DNA from: Polytrichum commune
Lineage: Eukaryota > Streptophyta > Polytrichopsida > Polytrichales > Polytrichaceae
NCBI GenBank assembly: GCA_950295325.1
Contig: OX485804.1
Span: 67,186,033-67,250,032 of the forward strand
DNA length: 64,000 nucleotides
Direction: 5' to 3'
Part shown: one piece after another, positions 58,806 through 64,000 of the stretch
Layout: the number at the start of each line of letters is the position of its first letter
Position numbering within the stretch: position 1 is the stretch's first letter
Program-made: the position numbers and the translations under genes
The notes under the pieces: model-generated
Seen by the model: only the letters and a program-made list of their open reading frames with translations
Database searches by the model: none
Told to the model about the DNA's origin: nothing

Positions 58806-59160
58806 CACTAAATATGATATTTAGTATCATATGGTAACTATTCGGATAACACTTATGAATAAGTGAACACATGTTGTCATGGATGATGGATGAGTTCATC
58901 CATTGGCCAAATCCCTACCTCCTCTTGTCAGCAACTTGAGATGAAATATTGTCGTGGATGATTGAAATTTGGATGAAAGATCACTTGGTAAGTGACAGTA
59001 ATTGCAAAACTGTAAATCTATAAATCCCCCAAACAATTACAAGGAATGACAAATAATGTTGGGTTAACATTCAGTGTTGGTGACACCATACCGTGGCTTA
59101 CAATTAGTATTGAGCAAGACAAATAGAATTGGTGACACTAAATATCATATTTCGTTTAGT
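58806..59160. mobile_element. MITE family M, long form (355 bp), inverse of 45159 copy
   Basis: It begins CACTAAATATGATATTTAGT after TA and ends ...CATATTTCGTTTAGT before TA (59161-59162). Most of its interior is the reverse complement of 45159-45529 (ATGGATGAGTTCATCCATTG, GATCACTTGGTAAGTGACAG, ACAAGGAATGACAAATAATG). Confidence 0.83.
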
Positions 59161-59162
59161 TA

Positions 59163-60182
59163 CCAGTTACACCCTAAACTCTGTAATATCAACTTCCATA
59201 ATGTCACTCACTCTCTAATATCTCGAAACCCTAGGGAACGGATGTTCGTAGTCCAAATCTCACTCCTTATTGTCACATTTCTCTCCCTTATATCATAAAT
59301 TTTGTCATTAATGCAAACCACCAAAGAAGTCAACCCACACCCTCACATTGCGCCATGTGTCAATATGTGAAGTGTCACCTTCTTATTCTTACTCTTCTTC
59401 TTCCTCTTCTTCTTATCCCACTTGTTGAATGTTGGTGCATGCATATGCCACATCACCTGGGAAGGCCAAGTGGAGTGGACCACACCACACCATTAAAATG
59501 TTGCACTTTGTGTTATTCCATAATGTCACATGCTACACTGATTCACTAGTACCACTCATCCATGTTAACACTACAAAACTCCACAACATCACGTGCACTT
59601 TGATTGCCACAGAAGTGATACCACGGAGTTTAAAATGCACAACCCATCAGATCATGAACAAAATCTAAGAATTATGGATGATATTTGGCTTCCATTGATG
59701 AAAACTTGTGATAAGTTCTGCTCTTTGGTGACCGATCGGGTAAGGCCCATCGCTGCTTCTTTTCAGCTGCTGCTGCTGCCAATGCGTCGGAGTCTTTTTG
59801 TTTGGGATTTATTACTAGCCATGGGATTTAATTGCAATGGAATGGAGTGAAATAAACTCCACTGAGTGAGATTGGCTTTCACACATGAACTGGCAATCCC
59901 GCACACTTCCTGCACTAAAGGCAATCGAAGCCGAGAACATGGGAGGTTGCTCGAGGCTTCAACCTGGTCATTAGAGATGCATTCAATGCAACATGCAGCT
60001 GAAATCAATGCCTGAGATTTACATGCATTAAGTCACGCCATCGTTTGAAATTCCTTTTTCAGAGTACTGCAAACTTGTGCACATCTCCCCCAATTTCTAC
60101 TCCAAAACGTTGGTTGGCGAAGGAGCTTGTGGAGTACTAGGCGGCAATATGATGGTGGAGGCACCGCCATTGTAATACCAAT
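59163..60182. other. intergenic, no supported gene
   Basis: Pyrimidine-rich TTCTTCTTCC tracts near 59395. Overlapping plus frames of 64-85 codons lack any recognised motif. Confidence 0.42.
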
Positions 60183-60790
60183 CGCTACATTGAAATTTAT
60201 AGAATGATGTGTTCATGTCATATATCAAGGAACCAAGCATGTTAAGGTGAGACCGTGACCACCTGTTATGCATCAAACTCAATAGTCGAGGGGTGAATCA
60301 ATAATATGGGTTTAGGTGTTGTGGCCAACCCCAACTAAGAAATGCATCTGGATTCGTCCATCATAAAGTTCTAAGCTGTTCAAGACCACTTGTTATGCAT
60401 CAAACTCAATAGTCGAGGGGTGAATCGATAGTATGGGTTTAGGTGTTGTGGCCAACCCCAACTAAGAAATGCATATGGATTCGTCCATCATAAAGTTTTA
60501 AGCTGTTCAAGACATCAATTTGAGCTTGCCCATTTTGTGAAGAGAGTTGCTACATTGAAATTTATAGAATGGTGTGTTCATGTCAATATCAATGAACCAA
60601 GCATGTTAAGGTGAGACCATGACCACCTATTATGCATCAAACTCAATAGTCGAGGGGTGAATCGATAGTATGGGTTTAGGTGTTGTGGCCAACCCCAACT
60701 AAGAAATGCATATGGATTCGTCCATCATAAAGTTTTAAGCTGCTCAAGACATCAATTTGTGCTTGCCCATTTTGTGAAGAGAGTTGCAAA
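60183..60790. repeat. complex tandem repeat: ~128-bp unit in three copies, plus flanking units
   Basis: A unit running from GACCACcTgTTATGCATCAA through ATAGTCGAGGGGTGAATC and GTGTTGTGGCCAACCCCAAC to CCATCATAAAGTT occurs at about 60252-60380, 60383-60510 and 60620-60750. A second unit (CTACATTGAAATTTATAGAA to AAGCATGTTAAGGTGAGACC) precedes copies 1 and 3 (60185-60255, 60549-60622). A third (GACATCAATTTG, GCTTGCCCATTTTGTGAAGA) follows copies 2 and 3. The pattern indicates two rounds of duplication with near-identical copies. Confidence 0.93.
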
Positions 60791-62456
60791 TCCAACTACA
60801 AAACCAATGGCTTACAAATCTTCTAGACATAAATCTTGGGTCAAACATTATTTGGTAAAAGGGACGCGATGAGCTCGAAACACAACGTCGCTCGAAGTGG
60901 TACCAATGGATGTAGCACCAAACACAAGATCTCAAGCACTCAAAAGCCTTCCCTCGTCAATATCAAAGGCAAGGCGACAAACTCCACCAAAAGGATTGCC
61001 AACACCCAACAACACAAACCTCCTCTACAAAACCCACCAATGAAGCATGGCATCCACCGACTATCCTTGATCTACTTCCAAGAAACAATCCAACCAGAGG
61101 AGATCGATACGATGTCAACAACTCAATACACAAACCAAAGACACGAATCCAACAACACCAAAACTCTTATTACCTCGGAACCTAAACTCAAGCCACAAAA
61201 ATGTTGTTGACTCCAAGGATAATCCTATTCCTCCTAACCCTAAACCCCTTCAAATCCTTGTTGCAAATCACGTGCCCAAGCAAGTGCACCGACCCCATAG
61301 GATGTAACTCATAATGATTTGACCCTATAACGTAAGAATATTGTCAACTTATTCTTTAAGCTTCTAGACCTTCTTTTGTATGTCTATCTCTACTTTAACA
61401 AATAAATCAATAGTACTTTCTAAAAATAAATAGATAAACACTAGAGAAATCACAACACCTTCCCTTCTGTATGTTATGTACGTTGATGCCTCAAAAATAC
61501 ACTTTTAACCCTCGAGTTGATTGGGACATAATATGAAGAGTAAACCCCCTTGGAACCCCGCCGTAGTTCAAACATACAAGGACCAAAAAGATAGCTAAAT
61601 GATAAATCAATGCAAAAAAAACAATTATTTTGACTTATTGTGCAATTTTGTAATGTACAAGCATTATGTTGTGCAAGGGTTCCTTTGCATTGGACCTAAT
61701 TGAAACTTGAAAGGCGTTTTGGTATTCCTTTAATGCCATCCCAATTAGGCAAATCTCATCCTTCAAGGGGATGTGACACAAATGTATCAAATATAATGAT
61801 TGATAACTACTACAGAGCTTGGCCTTATGTTTCCATGATGAAGATTTCATGGTGCCATGTGTAGATTTGCTCTAGTCATGTCCCTAGTCAATTCCAATGA
61901 TCACATAGAGTCTTTAAAGTTTTGTATAATGTATAATGGCATGGCATTTGTACTACATTTTTTTTGAATGGTTGATTTTCATGAAAAAGTTATGAACATT
62001 TTAGAGACTTAAACATGCTTTGTTTGTGCTTATGTATGTCCTTCATGGATGGGATCAAGGTATCATTTTGTCACAAATGGATGCAAAGCTAAGTTTTAAG
62101 GTGTTCATTGCGTTAGTGCCTTGAAGGAATTGGGAATTATGGCATCTATTATTACACACATTTTTTTGACTCAAAGTGGCTTATGTTCAATCTGAAAAAG
62201 TTAAATGAATCACAAGTTAGACTCATATGTGTGACTAATATTAATTTTTGAAGATTCATAATAACTTCAATAATGTATGTTTACCAAGATCGTACGGACT
62301 ACCAGAATCTTGAGATTTAGAATAAATAGTATTGCTATTATATGTGTTTTAATACTTACCAAAAAAAATAGATTAAATGTGTATGATATGAATCCATCAA
62401 TATTAATATATTGATACAAATAGGAATACAAACCTATGGTGATATTAAATACAATG
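60791..62456. other. intergenic with one Lys/Thr/Gln-rich open frame
   Basis: A plus frame at 60836-61210 (124 codons) is very rich in Lys, Thr, Ser, Asn and Gln, reflecting C/A-rich DNA on that strand. No domain is recognised, and I do not call it a gene. Confidence 0.4.
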
Positions 62457-62460
62457 GTTT

Positions 62461-62615
62461 AACACCATAAAGGGCTCTCTATTTCATTGGTAGTTGTGTG
62501 AGAATGTAGTTTCCACATGGGACACAAGTGGGTCTTAGTAACTGTGAGCATGACATGTGGCAATATTTGAGGGGAAAATAACTATTTTGTGTCAAAATAG
62601 AGAGCTCTCTATGGT
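62461..62615. mobile_element. possible small MITE (about 155 bp)
   Basis: ACACCATAAAGGGCTCTCTATTT (62462-62484) is matched by the inverse AAATAGAGAGCTCTCTATGGT (about 62595-62615), with TAAC adjoining both sides (TTTAAC left, TAACTA right). The inverted ends are imperfect and the duplication is not clean. Confidence 0.5.
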
Positions 62616-64000
62616 AACTATTTAGTGCGACTTACAATTATGATTCGCTTAAGTTCTCAAGTCAATCTAATAAAACGGTTTGAACTCGTGCCAGTTAGAA
62701 CTAATCAAGATAGTTTGGTTCCACTATGTATGAATACAAACCCCATGGTTGTATCCTTATATATAGTTATACCCTTTATATGCATTATGATTTGAAAGTT
62801 TACACATTTAGGGCAAACAACTTGCCTTAGTATGAGGTGACTAAGGGTTAGTTTCCGTGTAGGCCGCTCGCCCGCCAAATTCTAGTGGAAATGTAGATTC
62901 CACCAGGGTTAAGGAAAAACATGCTCCCATTCTTATTAGTATCTAAGGGAAAACATTGATGTAATTTATTTTTTAATTTAATCACAACTCAAAGGCTTGA
63001 TTCACAAAGGGGTCTAGTTCACTCCTTAGTACATGGACTATATATAAATTTTAGGAACATTGTCGATCATAACATTATTTAGCCGATATCAACTATTGCA
63101 TTATATTAATATCAACAACACTACATCACCTGAGTTCATTACGTTGAATTTGCTAGTGCAATGCTTTGTTATGAAAAGAAACAAAGTATAATTCCAAATA
63201 GGATTTGGCTTATTCATGGCCCCATGTAGCGTACATACTCAGTTGGAAAATGTTATGATGGCATCTTTTTCCATATTGCGGTACCACCTAGTTAGTTATG
63301 ATAGTCCTCCAAAGTGCACAAAAGGTTGCACACTTTGAGTCCCTTGTGATTTGGGCTCCTATATATGGCCTCACATTTTGGGTTTACGTGTGTGATCTTA
63401 AAGGCTCGTGTACTCTATGTTGTGTTGTAAGTGTGTGTGCGTGTGTGCAGGTGTGCATGTGCGTGCGTGTGTGTGTGTGTGTGTTTTAATAAATATGAAA
63501 GATTTTATGAGTGTTTGCATGTTGGCTACACAATGCACATTGAAGAATGTCATTTGGCTTGTTATATATTTGATCCATATTGAAACAATAAGATGTAATT
63601 TTAATTAATTCTCAACAAATTGGAGTTGAGTCACAAAGGATGAGTCATCATGGCTTATGTGTGGCAATGGCATAGGTTGAGTACGTGATGTTTGATGCGG
63701 AGTCAAAAGTGACCCACCAAACCACGTTGCCATGTTGATTTTTTTGACCATATTTTATAATTTTTGGTTCTAAAGGCAACAGTCACATTGTTAGTTCTGG
63801 TGCAATTTGGCCTCACGAGGCAAAACAAACCCAAAATTAAAAATAAAATAAAAACAAATTGCTTGTAAGGTACTATGGTAGCTTTGACTTGTGCCATCCC
63901 AAGTTAAATTCCCAACCTGATGACAACAAATGGGTTATCATCACTAGAAAAGCTAAAATATTAGCTAAAAAAGTTATTTTAGTCAAACCTCATGATATAT
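62616..64000. other. intergenic, nothing recognised
   Basis: Includes the block TGTAGGCCGCTCGCCCGCC-AATTCTAGTGGAAA near 62855-62890, shared with 37830 and 44905, and a (GT)n tract at 63429-63483. No gene is seen. Confidence 0.45.
63429..63483. repeat. (GT)n microsatellite, imperfect
   Basis: GTGTGTGCGTGTGTGCAGGT-type run ending in eight or more perfect GT. Confidence 0.95.

Noticed and set aside
1-64000. CRISPR arrays, operons, ribosome binding sites and other bacterial features
   Set aside because: The spliced genes and plant transposons show nuclear plant DNA; none of these features is present.

Overview
The window is nuclear DNA of a land plant. Three things show this: genes with many short exons and GT-AG introns, plant-type gene families (a full-size PDR/ABCG transporter and a plant-style CDC50/ALIS subunit), and an AT-rich background crowded with copia, LINE, hAT and MITE remnants. 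The exact lineage cannot be fixed from sequence alone. The CDC50/ALIS gene has no introns, unlike its spliced angiosperm relatives, so a non-angiosperm plant is possible, but this is inference.

Layout. 1-4879: right part of a decayed Ty1/copia retrotransposon (gag, protease, integrase, reverse transcriptase, RNase H, 3' LTR) running in from the left edge. About 6950-9450: a heavily mutated non-LTR (LINE) element, recognised from ordered reverse-transcriptase motifs scattered over several frames. 10456-11586: an intact single-exon CDC50/LEM3 (ALIS) gene, followed by a tandem duplicate of its last 60 codons and 3' flank. 13312-17515 (minus): an 11-exon gene for an EI24-type ER membrane protein, which I assembled exon by exon; all phases agree and it encodes 367 residues. 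17.8-21.7 kb: promoter-proximal duplications, a fold-back MITE and a hAT transposase tail set between CATGGGTGGG arrays. 23290-33602 (minus): a 23-exon full-size ABCG/PDR transporter of about 1544 residues, again with every exon phase agreeing, one GC-AG intron and a MITE in its last intron. 33.6-64 kb: no convincing host gene. It holds several MITEs with clean target-site duplications (one nested inside another), SINE-like heads, a dispersed repeat family, a pair of about 340-bp inverted repeats 10 kb apart, and a three-copy tandem array near 60.5 kb.

The three host genes all act at membranes. ALIS proteins are beta subunits of P4-ATPase lipid flippases, EI24 proteins sit in the ER, and PDR transporters export compounds at the plasma membrane. 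They are separate transcription units and nothing in the sequence links them functionally. I found no unprecedented gene system. The most informative unusual items are the open tandem duplicate of the ALIS C-terminus, the nested MITEs with an empty-site paralogue, the tandem duplication that ends at the transporter start codon, and the hAT/G-rich array structure.
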